Shown here in pieces: positions 41,994-50,980 of a DNA stretch of 64,000 bases; the first letter of the stretch is position 1, and every line of letters begins with the position of its first letter. The DNA is taken from the NCBI RefSeq assembly GCF_006539925.1, contig NZ_BJNY01000002.1:124001-188000 (forward strand), written 5' to 3'. A program made the position numbers and the translations under genes. This stretch comes from Glutamicibacter uratoxydans. GTDB taxonomy: Bacteria > Actinomycetota > Actinomycetes > Actinomycetales > Micrococcaceae. The notes under the pieces were generated by a model. It was not told the DNA's origin and searched no databases. It was given only the letters and a program-made list of their open reading frames with translations.

Positions 41994-43096
41994 TACAGGT
42001 TCTCCTCTTGCTCTTCTTCAAATGATGCGGTGTGGTTTTCTGAGGCCAAGTAGCACATGGCAATTTCGCGCAGCTGAGCCAGGAGGCCGCGTACATAGGT
42101 CAATTGGTTGACCGCCCATCGAGGCTCCTCGATCAGCATCTGTTCTAGAGACAGCCCTTTCGGCAAATCGGTCGTGCTCAGATCTCGGTAGGCGATGAAC
42201 GGGTCGGGCCCATCGGTCGCGGTGCGGAATGCAGGAGCGCGGTAGTGGTTCTCCTGTTCAAGGGCAAAGGCAATGAGCTGGTGTTCAGCATCGCCAAGTA
42301 GCAGAAGTTCAAGAAGCATTCTTGGGCTTGGCATATCGTCTTCAGAGCTTCCCTGCAGAACCCCTCGATGACCATAACCTGCTCCTTCAGGGATGATCTT
42401 GATTCCCTTCAAATGCACCTGGCGAATATGCGGCGCCAAATGATTCAACGCTTCCATCGGGCGTTCGTGGGCGTTGATCATATTGCCGAAGTCGAAGAGC
42501 GCGTGAAGTCTTGGATGATCGGCTCGTTCTAGCGCTTGGGCTATTTCATAGCTCTTGAACTCTTCATGCTGTTCAAAATAGAACTGCAAATCGTGCTGGT
42601 CAGCTATGGCGATGAGATATTGCAGATCTGCATCAACGGTTTTAAGAACTTCGGACAAATAGCCCTCATACCGCGAGTACACGCGAATGTGCTCGACTTT
42701 AAGGATGCGCGCAATTCGGACTACTTCATCAACGTCGGCCTTCCGAGTGCTGCTGATCTCCAGATGTACCCGAAGATTCAGCTTGGCCGCCTTGGCTCCA
42801 AACTCTCGGAGTTCTTCGTCTGACGCTTGGCCTAAGCTACGTTCTTCGCCATCCAAAAGGTGGATGCAGACTCCTGCTAATTCGTGGTCGAACGCATAGG
42901 TCAATAAGTCAACGGGGCGGAAATCTCCATAGGTGAAGTTTCCCAGCAGTGCATATGCGTGCGCGAACAGCGGAATGTCGTCGATTCGCTGAACCAACTT
43001 AGTCGCGAGCTCTCGCGTTAGGCTCGGAATCTCTTCGATCTCTTCCGGACTGAGGTTCGTAGACAAGATTTCTACGAAGCGCTGCTCTAGCCCCAT
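41993..43096 (-). CDS. Sugar phosphate isomerase/epimerase-like TIM-barrel protein
   Basis: A 367-residue protein of the xylose isomerase-like TIM-barrel (AP endonuclease 2) group. Metal-binding residues of the family are suggested by HLEIS, QHEEF (Glu), LFDFGN (Asp), VHLKGI (His) and ALEQE (Glu) in barrel order. Residues 280-367 are an additional helical tail. GGGAG 6 nt upstream fixes the start at 43096; the ATG at 43117 has no such site. It probably isomerises or dehydrates a sugar-like compound imported by the coupled MFS protein. Confidence 0.8.
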   Translation of the reverse strand: MGLEQRFVEILSTNLSPEEIEEIPSLTRELATKLVQRIDDIPLFAHAYALLGNFTYGDFRPVDLLTYAFDHELAGVCIHLLDGEERSLGQASDEELREFGAKAAKLNLRVHLEISSTRKADVDEVVRIARILKVEHIRVYSRYEGYLSEVLKTVDADLQYLIAIADQHDLQFYFEQHEEFKSYEIAQALERADHPRLHALFDFGNMINAHERPMEALNHLAPHIRQVHLKGIKIIPEGAGYGHRGVLQGSSEDDMPSPRMLLELLLLGDAEHQLIAFALEQENHYRAPAFRTATDGPDPFIAYRDLSTTDLPKGLSLEQMLIEEPRWAVNQLTYVRGLLAQLREIAMCYLASENHTASFEEEQEENL

Positions 43097-43636
43097 TTTC
43101 AACTCCCTATCATTCAAGTGTCATGCGTCACCTATCGTGTGGCCTTTCATTTTTAGCAAAGGAACAGTACGCAAGGTATGTCCATTATTCGCAATGCTGT
43201 TAATACCAATTTTGATTTCATCCGTTTGGCTGGTTCGACAGCAAAACAAAAAGCAGGCCACCGAATTTTGGTACGACAACCTTCTATCCACCAGCTGCTG
43301 CGGAATTGTCCAACTTGCCTGATTCTGTTCATCCCAGTGGGATCCCTGGTGGGAATGCGCGGCATCCCGGTCTACACTTGGCCCTTCATTCTCACCACGC
43401 GGCTGACTCTCATCATCTTCAGCTTCATTCCCGGAGTGAAACGCACCTAGGCAACCATCCGCAGATCAACCAAAACCGCTTCAAATCCTCAATAAATTTC
43501 GTCAAGCGTAAAACGTGTGGTCAGCCGAACGTCTGCGAATCCCGGCGAACGTCCATTAACCCGAAAATCAAAAAAGCGACTTGCGTCACTTCACTTTTCC
43601 TGCGCATACTGTGATGGCAATCACTGCAAAGCCGTT
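43097..43636. other. Intergenic region, promoter of riboswitch transcript
   Basis: This 540-bp A/T-richer stretch holds no convincing gene; short open frames on both strands lack ribosome-binding sites. Near 43583 TTGCGT, 18 bp, CATACT could be the promoter of the riboswitch transcript. Confidence 0.4.
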
Positions 43637-43834
43637 GACGCGTGGCGGGAGAGATCCGACCTAAGCCAAGGCGGGCGCCGTAGGAGCAATTCCTCCCCGG
43701 GAAACTCTCAGGCATCCGTACCGCCGCGAGCAGGCACATCTGGAAAGCAGCATGTTTCAGCGCATGCTCACCGAAGGAGCAAGTTTCGCCCAGTAGTCGG
43801 AGCGAAATGAAAACTCTCAGGTACGTCAACAGAT
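43637..43834 (+). ncRNA. Tandem glycine riboswitch (gcvT motif)
   Basis: Two aptamers of the glycine class lie in series. Aptamer 1 (about 43637-43729) has GGGAGAG, the CGCCGTAGGAGCAA-like element and GAAACTCTCAGGCA. Aptamer 2 (about 43738-43834) has ACCGAAGGAGCAA and AAAACTCTCAGGTA, and ATCTG/CAGAT closes its outer stem. The linker is short, as usual. It precedes a CycA-like glycine/alanine/serine permease by about 200 nt. A GCAGAC/GTCTGC hairpin (43898-43926) may belong to the expression platform, but no U-run is seen. Confidence 0.9.
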
Positions 43835-44041
43835 TGGGGAGGACATCAGAACAGTGCCGCACTCACGGGCCTACGTCGATGTTCTTCCGTTGCAGCTGCA
43901 GACCCTGCTTGAGCGCTTGCGTCTGCCGCCGCCAAAACCAGGAGAACGCCCAATCGACAGCGCCTGCTGAAGCGATCAACCGGCAGCGCCTGCCTGCGAG
44001 AGCTTCGAGTGCGGGACCTCCCACACCTGGAAGGCACCAGA

Positions 44042-45544
44042 TTGAGCACCAATAGTTCTGCAGAGAACCTCGAACGCGGTCTATCCAACCGCCACATCCA
44101 GCTCATCGCAATCGGCGGCGCCATCGGCACCGGCTTGTTCATGGGCTCCGGCAAGACCATCTCCGTCGCAGGCCCCTCGGTCATCTTCGTCTACATGATC
44201 ATCGGCTTCATGCTCTTCTTCGTCATGCGCGCCATGGGCGAGCTGCTGTTGAGCAACTTGAACTACAAGACCTTCGCCGACTTTGCCGGCGACCTGCTGG
44301 GCCCTTGGGCCGCATTCTTCACCGGCTGGACCTACTGGTTCTGCTGGGTGGTCACGGGCATCGCCGACGTGGTGGCCATCGCCCACTACGTAGCCTTCTG
44401 GTGGGGCGACCTGCCGCTGTGGATTCCAGCCCTGGCCTGCATTGCACTGCTGCTGGTCCTGAACCTCGCTACAGTGAAGGCCTTCGGCGAGACCGAGTTC
44501 TGGTTTGCGCTGATCAAGATCGTCGCCATTGCAGCGCTGATCGTCGTCGGCCTAGTCATGATCATCACCGGCTTCGAGCACAACTCGGCCACCGCTTCCG
44601 TTTCCAACCTTTGGACCAACGGCGGCATGTTCCCGACCGGCTTTATGGGCTTCGTCGCAGGCTTCCAGATCGCTGTCTTCGCCTTCGTCGGCATCGAGCT
44701 GGTCGGCACCACCGCCGCCGAAACCAAGGACCCGGAAAAGACCCTTCCCAAGGCCATCAATTCCATCCCGGTGCGCATCCTGTTCTTCTACGTGGGCGCG
44801 CTGCTGATCCTGATGACCGTTGAACCATGGAACTTGTTCTCCTCCGAGGAATCCCCGTTCGTCGGAATGTTCGCTTTGGCCGGACTGGCTGGTGCCGCAG
44901 GCATCATCAACTTCGTGGTGCTCACCTCCGCCACCTCCAGCGCAAACTCTGGCATCTACTCCACCTCGCGCATGCTGCGCGGCCTGGCTTTGGAAGGCGA
45001 TGCACCCAAGGGCTTCGCGAAGCTTTCCGAGCGCAAGGTACCGCGCAATGCGCTGATGTTCTCCTGCATGTTCCTGCTCGCAGGCGTCGTCCTGCTCTAC
45101 AGCGGCGACTCGGTCATGACCGCCTTCACCATGGTCACCACCGTTTCAGCACTGTGCTTCATGTTCGTGTGGACCATCATCCTGCTCAGCTACCTGGTGT
45201 TCCGCGCGCGCCGTCCGCACCTGCACGATGCAAGCATCTTCAAGATGCCTGGCGGCAAATTCATGCCATATGTGGTGCTGGCATTCTTCGTCTTCATCCT
45301 GTGGGCGCTGACCACGCAGGCCGATACGCTCACCGCCATGGTGGTCACCCCGATCTGGTTCCTGATCTTGGGCATCGGCTATATGTTTGTCCGCCGCAAT
45401 CCAAAGCACGCGGCCCTGCGCAACGCACACGCCGCCAAGGTGGCCGATGAGCGCTATGAGGCGGCTGCCTACCGAGATGCCCTGGCATTCAACGCCCGCG
45501 GCATGAAGGACGCGCAGGAAGACGCTAAGGAGCCTGTCGCCTAG
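44042..45544 (+). CDS. cycA: D-serine/D-alanine/glycine transporter, CycA-like (APC family)
   Basis: A 500-residue permease with 12 predicted helices. LSNRHIQLIAIGGAIGTGLFMGSG (read in two halves) at the N-terminus and the GELLLSNLNYKTFADFA segment are typical of the CycA subgroup of amino acid permeases. I choose the TTG at 44042 because GGAAGG lies 7 nt upstream; a GTG at 44009 is the alternative. The glycine riboswitch in its leader supports glycine (and alanine/serine) as substrate. A stem terminator follows. Confidence 0.88.
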   Translation: MSTNSSAENLERGLSNRHIQLIAIGGAIGTGLFMGSGKTISVAGPSVIFVYMIIGFMLFFVMRAMGELLLSNLNYKTFADFAGDLLGPWAAFFTGWTYWFCWVVTGIADVVAIAHYVAFWWGDLPLWIPALACIALLLVLNLATVKAFGETEFWFALIKIVAIAALIVVGLVMIITGFEHNSATASVSNLWTNGGMFPTGFMGFVAGFQIAVFAFVGIELVGTTAAETKDPEKTLPKAINSIPVRILFFYVGALLILMTVEPWNLFSSEESPFVGMFALAGLAGAAGIINFVVLTSATSSANSGIYSTSRMLRGLALEGDAPKGFAKLSERKVPRNALMFSCMFLLAGVVLLYSGDSVMTAFTMVTTVSALCFMFVWTIILLSYLVFRARRPHLHDASIFKMPGGKFMPYVVLAFFVFILWALTTQADTLTAMVVTPIWFLILGIGYMFVRRNPKHAALRNAHAAKVADERYEAAAYRDALAFNARGMKDAQEDAKEPVA

Positions 45545-45569
45545 CGCTTCATCCTGCTGGCAATGTCGT

Positions 45570-45610
45570 GGGCCGGCGGCCGCTTCCACATTGGAGGCAG
45601 CCGCCGGCCC
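45570..45610. terminator. Terminator after cycA
   Basis: GGGCCGGCGGC (45570-45580) pairs with GCCGCCGGCCC (45600-45610), with an inner TTCCA/TGGAG pairing. Confidence 0.7.
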
Positions 45611-45941
45611 ATAACTCGTAATGGCTACGAAAATTGATTCGCTCATTCGCAGTGGCTGCGCCTCATGCTCGCCGGGCGAGACGAAGGCAACTGGTTTGCT
45701 TCCCGGTTGTCCAGCGATGACAACGTCTTGATCGCGGCTGGCTTGCTCCAGCACCTGAGCGTATTTTTGCCCATGGAGCTGAGTAGCTCATGTTGCGCAG
45801 GCTCTCTCCTCCTACTACTAATTGCCCGGAGCAGTAGGCCTCGGCGGCCCCTGCTGGGCAATGTCTGTCAGTCCTAGGAAGCCGAAATGTGGAATGCGAT
45901 GATGGCTCCGAAACCACCGGGGACTTTTCAGGGGGAAAAGA
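45611..45941. other. Intergenic region without a gene
   Basis: This 331-bp gap between cycA and the pterin dehydratase shows only short unsupported frames on both strands. AGGGGGAAAAGA about 6 nt ahead of 45942 is the ribosome-binding site of the next gene. Confidence 0.4.
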
Positions 45942-46265
45942 ATGGCTGATACCGGCCCACTGCCAAAAATTCAGGTTCAAGAGCACTTGGACCAGCTGCC
46001 GGAATGGCAGCTGGACGCGACAGGACTGCGTGCTGCCTACCGTTTCGAATCCACGGCGACGGCACTTGAATTCATCGCGAGCGCGGGCCTGGCCGCAGAG
46101 CAGCAGAACCACCACCCGAAAATCGTCTGGTGCTATGAGAATGTGCAGGCAGAAATCGCTGTCAACCGCATCCATGGCGCCGCGGAACGCGATTTCCGAC
46201 TGGCTTTGCGCATCAGCGGCATCGCCGCCGAGCTGGGAGCCGTCCCCGACGATCCGGAAACATGA
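45942..46265 (+). CDS. phhB: Pterin-4-alpha-carbinolamine dehydratase
   Basis: A 107-residue single-domain enzyme that dehydrates 4a-hydroxytetrahydropterin or a related molybdopterin intermediate. The family signature is nearly complete: H57-H58-P59 and later H78 in NHHPKIVWCYENVQAEI...RIHG. Usual length for bacterial PCD is 95-115. Strong AGGGGGA site upstream. No aromatic amino acid hydroxylase gene is seen nearby. Confidence 0.88.
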   Translation: MADTGPLPKIQVQEHLDQLPEWQLDATGLRAAYRFESTATALEFIASAGLAAEQQNHHPKIVWCYENVQAEIAVNRIHGAAERDFRLALRISGIAAELGAVPDDPET

Positions 46266-46283
46266 AAGTTACCGGCCTTCGCG

Positions 46284-47297
46284 TCAGCGACGAAGGCTTG
46301 AACTCCGCGGCCTGAATTTGGCCCTGCGCAAGACTGGGCCGCTGGGCTCGCGCTCTTCCATCCGCTCAATGAGTAGATTCAGCGCATCCGCGCAGACCTC
46401 ATTGGGATTCAATTGGATCGCACTGATCGCAGGCCGACTGAATCGAGCGGCCTCTGAATCCGAGCCCGTTGCAACCAATAGTTCTCCTGGGACATCAACG
46501 CCTTGGTCTAATGCCGCAGTCACGATGCCGACAGCATGGCGAGCGGTCATGGCGTAGATTGCATCGGTCTTGTTCTGTGGCCAGAGCTTGTCGAAGAGTC
46601 CTACCGCCCCGGCAACGCCGCTTGATTCATCGAGCACGTGCACCTGCGGCTGAACCCCTTGCGCCGCGCACCATGTTCTATAGGCCTGCTCGCTGCTCAC
46701 ATTCCACGAGTTCTCGCTCTCGCCTCGCAATAGCGAAGGATGCTGCGCACCTTGGCGCCGAAAATGTTCCATCACCTGCAGGCAGCTTTCCGCATCGTCT
46801 TCCGAGGCCCACGAACGGAAGCCCGCCTGGCTCGGGTCAAAGCCGATGCAGGCATAGGGAATTTCCCTGTTGTCCAGCAGTTCAAGAACCGGGTCACCGC
46901 TTTGTGGCGACACGATGATGTAGCCGTCCAAGGCAAGTGAAATCGCGGGAATGCTCGCACCGGTCAAATCAGGAAGCACCACCGGCGCCAGGCCACGCTG
47001 CAGCGCCAGAGCGCTCAAGGTGCTGATGGTCCGGTCAAAAGCATCAATTCCCGGGAGGAAGTATTCGCCAAGCAGATCCAGCGAACGGTTCACAATGCCA
47101 ATGGCCCCCAGCCGGGACCGGCGGAGGCCCCGCGCCAGCGCGTCCGCTTGGTAGCCGATGTGCTCGGCGGTAGCGATGATGTGCTCGCGCGTCGCCTGGC
47201 TCAGTGTTCCCTTGCCGTTCAGGGCGAAGGAAACCGCCGCGATGGAGACATTCGCGGCCTTCGCCACATCATGAATCGTTGTCTTTTTTGCCTTCAC
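46284..47297 (-). CDS. LacI-family transcriptional regulator
   Basis: A 337-residue repressor with an N-terminal LacI helix-turn-helix (TTIHDVAKAANVSIAAVSFALNGKG) and a periplasmic-binding-protein-like effector domain. GTG starts at 47297 or 47300 are equally possible. It is divergent from the C45 hydrolase / MHS transporter pair, with a perfect 14-bp palindrome between. The ligand is unknown. Confidence 0.9.
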   Translation of the reverse strand: MKAKKTTIHDVAKAANVSIAAVSFALNGKGTLSQATREHIIATAEHIGYQADALARGLRRSRLGAIGIVNRSLDLLGEYFLPGIDAFDRTISTLSALALQRGLAPVVLPDLTGASIPAISLALDGYIIVSPQSGDPVLELLDNREIPYACIGFDPSQAGFRSWASEDDAESCLQVMEHFRRQGAQHPSLLRGESENSWNVSSEQAYRTWCAAQGVQPQVHVLDESSGVAGAVGLFDKLWPQNKTDAIYAMTARHAVGIVTAALDQGVDVPGELLVATGSDSEAARFSRPAISAIQLNPNEVCADALNLLIERMEEREPSGPVLRRAKFRPRSSSLRR

Positions 47298-47365
47298 CAC
47301 GGCTGCCCGGCACCCCTTTTTCCTAGTCACCAGCGAGATTTGCAAAACCCTTGAAAACACATTGT

Positions 47366-47379
47366 ATAAAACGTTTTAT
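47366..47379. promoter_or_regulatory. LacI-type operator
   Basis: ATAAAACGTTTTAT is a perfect 14-bp palindrome with the central CG step that is typical of LacI-family operators, placed midway between the regulator and its probable target operon. Confidence 0.75.
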
Positions 47380-47433
47380 GTCCTTAATGTGTTACTCAGC
47401 TTACAACCCCACTGCAACTCGCCAAGGATTTTT

Positions 47434-48504
47434 GTGCATCTTCATCCACTACATACGACGACCCTCGACCCAGCTGAGCGCGGCCGAGTCATCGCTTCAA
47501 CCTACGGTCCATTCATCATGCGGAATGTCTACGACTATCTGGAGCATTTCGCCAGCCTGAAAATCTCGTCCAGCACGGTGCGTTCAATTGCCGAGAACAG
47601 CCACAAGGCACTGCTCGCTTGGGACCAGTCTCTTGCCGTCGAGCTGGAGGCACAGGCCAAAGAGCTGGACATCGAGTTGTGGCAGCTGGGGGCGTTGAAC
47701 GCACGCACCGAGGTTCTTGCCGCCGCACCGCCGAGCAAGGAAGGCGAATGCTCCACCGCAGTCTTCGTTCCCCGGCAGGGCGCACCCGCAACATTCCAAA
47801 CCTGGGACTGGCATCCGCATCTTGCATTCGACGGCCTGCTGCATGAACTCAAATCCGGAACGGGCCGCAGCGTGAAGCTCTTCACCGAATTCGGCATCAA
47901 TGGAAAGATCGGAGTGAATTCCAGCGGACTGGGCGTCCACTTCAACATCCTGGCGCACGCAAATGACAACGCCTCCGGCGGGGTTCCGGTGCATTCGATT
48001 GCGCGTTCTGTCCTTGAACGTGCAGGCAGCATCGACGAAGCCATAGCCCTCACCGAAAACATCGTTGTCAGCGCCTCCACGGTGCTCACGCTCGTCCAAG
48101 GCGAGCAGCAGCCTCAAGCAGCGAGCATCGAGTTCAGCCCCAGCGGCCGCCGCGTCGTCAATCGCACGACTAATGGCTGGGCGCTGCACACCAACCATTT
48201 CCTCGACGGCGACCTGTTTGCCGGCGACGTCATGCCAGCCGACTCGACCACGGCAGAACGCTATGACTACCTTGCCCAGCGCACCCCGGGACATGAGCCG
48301 GGATCTGCCAAGGAGATCGCAGACCTCTTGGCAAGCTCCGGCGCAGAGGCGCCGGTGCTGTGCATGGCACCGGAAGCTGGAAAACCAGCAACTGAACAGT
48401 GGGAAACCCTGTTGAGCATCGGGCTGGACACCGAAAAATTCGCACTGCACTACTTCAACGGCAATCCCGATGCCGCGGCCCGCACCGGGTTGAAGACCTT
48501 CTAG
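47434..48504 (+). CDS. C45-type acyltransferase/amidohydrolase (Ntn hydrolase)
   Basis: A 356-residue protein of the peptidase C45 family, related to fungal isopenicillin N acyltransferase. These enzymes self-cleave to expose an N-terminal Cys; the candidate is C106 in GECSTAVF, preceded by the family NARTE. They hydrolyse or transfer acyl amides; the substrate here is unknown. GTG 47434 is chosen because AAGGA lies 5 nt upstream. It is followed by an MHS transporter after 15 nt, so an imported N-acyl compound is likely. Confidence 0.83.
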   Translation: MHLHPLHTTTLDPAERGRVIASTYGPFIMRNVYDYLEHFASLKISSSTVRSIAENSHKALLAWDQSLAVELEAQAKELDIELWQLGALNARTEVLAAAPPSKEGECSTAVFVPRQGAPATFQTWDWHPHLAFDGLLHELKSGTGRSVKLFTEFGINGKIGVNSSGLGVHFNILAHANDNASGGVPVHSIARSVLERAGSIDEAIALTENIVVSASTVLTLVQGEQQPQAASIEFSPSGRRVVNRTTNGWALHTNHFLDGDLFAGDVMPADSTTAERYDYLAQRTPGHEPGSAKEIADLLASSGAEAPVLCMAPEAGKPATEQWETLLSIGLDTEKFALHYFNGNPDAAARTGLKTF

Positions 48505-48519
48505 CCGCCAAGGACAACA

Positions 48520-49815
48520 ATGAACACCATTCAAGCACCGGATAAGCCGGCGATCAGCGCCCGCCGGATCTTCATGATCGCGGGCTTTGGCACCGCCTTG
48601 GAATTCTACGATTTCACCGTCTACGGGCTGGCAGCCGCGCTGGTCTTCCCAAAACTCTTCTTCCCCGACTTCGACCCTCTGGTTGGCACCATCATCGCCT
48701 TCGCCGCGTTCGGCTCCGGGTTCCTTGCCCGGCCGCTGGGAGGCATTGTCTTCGGGCACTTCGGCGACAAGCATTCGCGCCGTACGGTGCTGATTACCAC
48801 CCTGACGATCATGGGCGCTTCAACCTTCCTGATCGGCTGCCTCCCGAGCTACCAGAGCCTGGGCATCGCCGCACCGATCCTGCTGGTGGTGCTGCGGCTG
48901 CTGCAGGGCTTCTCTGCCGGCGGCGAATGGGGCGGCGCCTCGCTGACAGGAGTTGAGAATGCTCCCGAACAGCGCCGCGGCCTCTTTGGCAGCTTCACCT
49001 CCATGGGCATCGGCCTGGGCAGCTTGATCGGTTCCGGCGTTTTCGCGCTGCTGACCCTGATGCCCGAAGATCTGCTGTTCTCCTTCGGATGGCGGGTAGC
49101 CTTCTGGCTGGGCGGCGCCTTGGTGGTCGTAGGCCTCTTTGCCCGGCGCCGCATGCCAGAAGAAAAGCCGGCCGCAGATGCTCACAAGGGCGCCCCGCTG
49201 CTCGAAGCGCTGCGCAAGCACCCCAAGCAGATTCTGCTGGCCATCGGCATTGCCTACGGGTACAACACCATCGCCTACATCGGTTCGATCTTCACCGTGA
49301 CCTACGCAGAACAGCGCGACTACTCCCCGACCGTTTCGATGCTGCTCCAGGTCGTCGGCGCCGCGGTCTTCGTCATCTCGGCCCCCATAATGGGAGCGCT
49401 GTCGGATCGCCACGGACGCAAAAAGGTCATTGGCTGGGGCACCGCAATTTACGCGGCGGTGTTCTTCATGTTCTTCCCCATGGTGGATGCGCACATCGCC
49501 TGGATGGTGATCCTCGCCTACGCCCTGGTGAACATCTTCATGGCGGCCCCGCAGGGCTGCATCCCGGCGTTCCTTTCGGAGCAGTTCCCGCGGGAAACCC
49601 GCATGTCAGCCATCAGCGCCACGTACCAGACCGGCGCCGCGCTCGGCGGCGGCACGGCGGCTACTGTCGCGGCGGCGCTGTTCACGTTCATGGGCGGCAA
49701 CCCGCTGGGCGTTGGGCTGTACACAGCCTTCGCGGCGCTGGTGCTGATCCTCTGTGCGGCAGGCCTGCGTGAAACCCACAAGGTGAAAACCCGTGATCTG
49801 GGACTAGCCGCCTAG
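48520..49815 (+). CDS. MHS-family MFS transporter
   Basis: A 431-residue permease of the metabolite:H+ symporter group (shikimate, proline/betaine, citrate, alpha-ketoglutarate types). EFYDFTVYGLAAALVFPKLFFP after helix 1 and ARPLGGIVFGHFGDKHSRRTVL, in two pieces, are the subgroup signatures. Co-transcribed with the C45 hydrolase and presumably repressed by the LacI protein, it likely imports the hydrolase substrate. Confidence 0.9.
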   Translation: MNTIQAPDKPAISARRIFMIAGFGTALEFYDFTVYGLAAALVFPKLFFPDFDPLVGTIIAFAAFGSGFLARPLGGIVFGHFGDKHSRRTVLITTLTIMGASTFLIGCLPSYQSLGIAAPILLVVLRLLQGFSAGGEWGGASLTGVENAPEQRRGLFGSFTSMGIGLGSLIGSGVFALLTLMPEDLLFSFGWRVAFWLGGALVVVGLFARRRMPEEKPAADAHKGAPLLEALRKHPKQILLAIGIAYGYNTIAYIGSIFTVTYAEQRDYSPTVSMLLQVVGAAVFVISAPIMGALSDRHGRKKVIGWGTAIYAAVFFMFFPMVDAHIAWMVILAYALVNIFMAAPQGCIPAFLSEQFPRETRMSAISATYQTGAALGGGTAATVAAALFTFMGGNPLGVGLYTAFAALVLILCAAGLRETHKVKTRDLGLAA

Positions 49816-49825
49816 CTGTAATCCT

Positions 49826-49861
49826 ATCGCGGTGTCGCCGAATATCCGGCGGCACCGCGAT
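49826..49861. terminator. Bidirectional terminator
   Basis: A 16-bp stem with one wobble (49826-49840 with 49846-49861) between the convergent MHS and EamA transporter genes. Confidence 0.75.
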
Positions 49862-49878
49862 GCGCGCTTAAAGCCTGC

Positions 49879-50853
49879 TTATTTGATGCGGGTGGAGCGC
49901 AGCTCGTCGATGCGCACCAGCACAACTCCGCCAACGATCAGCAGGCCGCCGAGCAGCTGCACCGGCCCGGGCAGCTCAGCGAGCAGCAGCCAAGCCCAGA
50001 GCACCGCGAAGAGCACCTCGGTCAGCGAGATGAAGCTTGCCACCTTGGAACCCAGCGCGCGGGCTGCCATCACGCCGGTGGTGTAGGAGAACACCGTGGC
50101 GATCAGGATCAGGCCGGTCAGCGCCAGCCACCACGGAGTTTCATAGCCGGCGAAGGAGCCGGAGCCGGTGGAGAATTCCATGGGCAGGATCCCGAAGGCG
50201 CCCACCACCACCATGGCCAGCGCGCCGATGGCCATGCCGCCGGCAGAAAGCATGATCGGAGGCAGTGCACCATCCACCCGGGCGCTGATGAAGAAGTACA
50301 CCGTCAGGCCCACCGCGGCGCCCAGGCCCCAGAGCACGCCGATCGGGTCGATCTTTGAGGTGCCAGTCAGGTCAAGCACCGCGATCAATCCGCCCAGCGC
50401 CAGCAGGGTGCCCAGGATCGTCGCAATGGACGGCCGCTTCTTGTGCCGCATCCACAACACCAGCACAATCAGCACCGGTGCCAGGTACTCAAGCAGCAGC
50501 GCCACTCCGACATCCAGCCGCTGCACCGCAAGGAAATAGCACAGCTGGCAGGCGCCCACGCCGAATAGGCCGAAGAGCAGGATCGAGACCCAGTTGGTGC
50601 GCAGCAGGGTCCAGCGCCCGCGCATGGCAAGCAGCGCCGGAATGGCCAGCACCAGGGCGGCGCCGGCCATGCGCGCGGTCACCGCGGCTACCGGAGACCA
50701 GCCCGCCTCGAACAATCCCCTGGCAAAGGTGCCGGAGATGCCGAAAGCCGCCGAAGAAGCCAGGGCGATCCAGACTCCCATTGCAGAGCTTGAAGCGCGT
50801 TGGGGTTCAGCGGACAGGACAGATGAATCCGCGGAATCCGGGGACTGAGACAT
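49879..50853 (-). CDS. EamA/DMT-superfamily transporter
   Basis: A 324-residue membrane protein with ten predicted helices formed by two EamA repeats (GISGTFARGLFEAGWSPVAAVTARM in the first, ALGSKVASFISLTEVLFAVLWAW in the second). Members export amino acids or metabolites; substrate is unknown. It is divergent from the CGNR zinc-finger gene with 127 bp between, a common pairing of regulator and exporter, though not shown here by a palindrome. Confidence 0.88.
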   Translation of the reverse strand: MSQSPDSADSSVLSAEPQRASSSAMGVWIALASSAAFGISGTFARGLFEAGWSPVAAVTARMAGAALVLAIPALLAMRGRWTLLRTNWVSILLFGLFGVGACQLCYFLAVQRLDVGVALLLEYLAPVLIVLVLWMRHKKRPSIATILGTLLALGGLIAVLDLTGTSKIDPIGVLWGLGAAVGLTVYFFISARVDGALPPIMLSAGGMAIGALAMVVVGAFGILPMEFSTGSGSFAGYETPWWLALTGLILIATVFSYTTGVMAARALGSKVASFISLTEVLFAVLWAWLLLAELPGPVQLLGGLLIVGGVVLVRIDELRSTRIK

Positions 50854-50980
50854 AGTGCGGTGCGACCTTTAAAAATACGAGCCGCCGGCTGCGAAACCGG
50901 CGGTGATGAATCCATATGTTCCAGACGATACGGTTAGGCTGGAAGAGCAGTCAATCCGCTAGCGCGTTCAGGACCGAATT

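Noticed and set aside
43118-43614. Short open frames between the isomerase gene and the riboswitch
   Set aside because: They lack ribosome-binding sites and overlap each other in several frames; composition is not coding-like.
45665-45877. 70-codon + strand frame in the cycA/phhB gap
   Set aside because: No ribosome-binding site, overlaps - strand frames of equal quality, and the product has no recognisable feature.
47584-48774. 396-codon - strand frame opposite the C45 hydrolase
   Set aside because: Shadow of the C45 gene, which has a good start, ribosome-binding site and catalytic motif.
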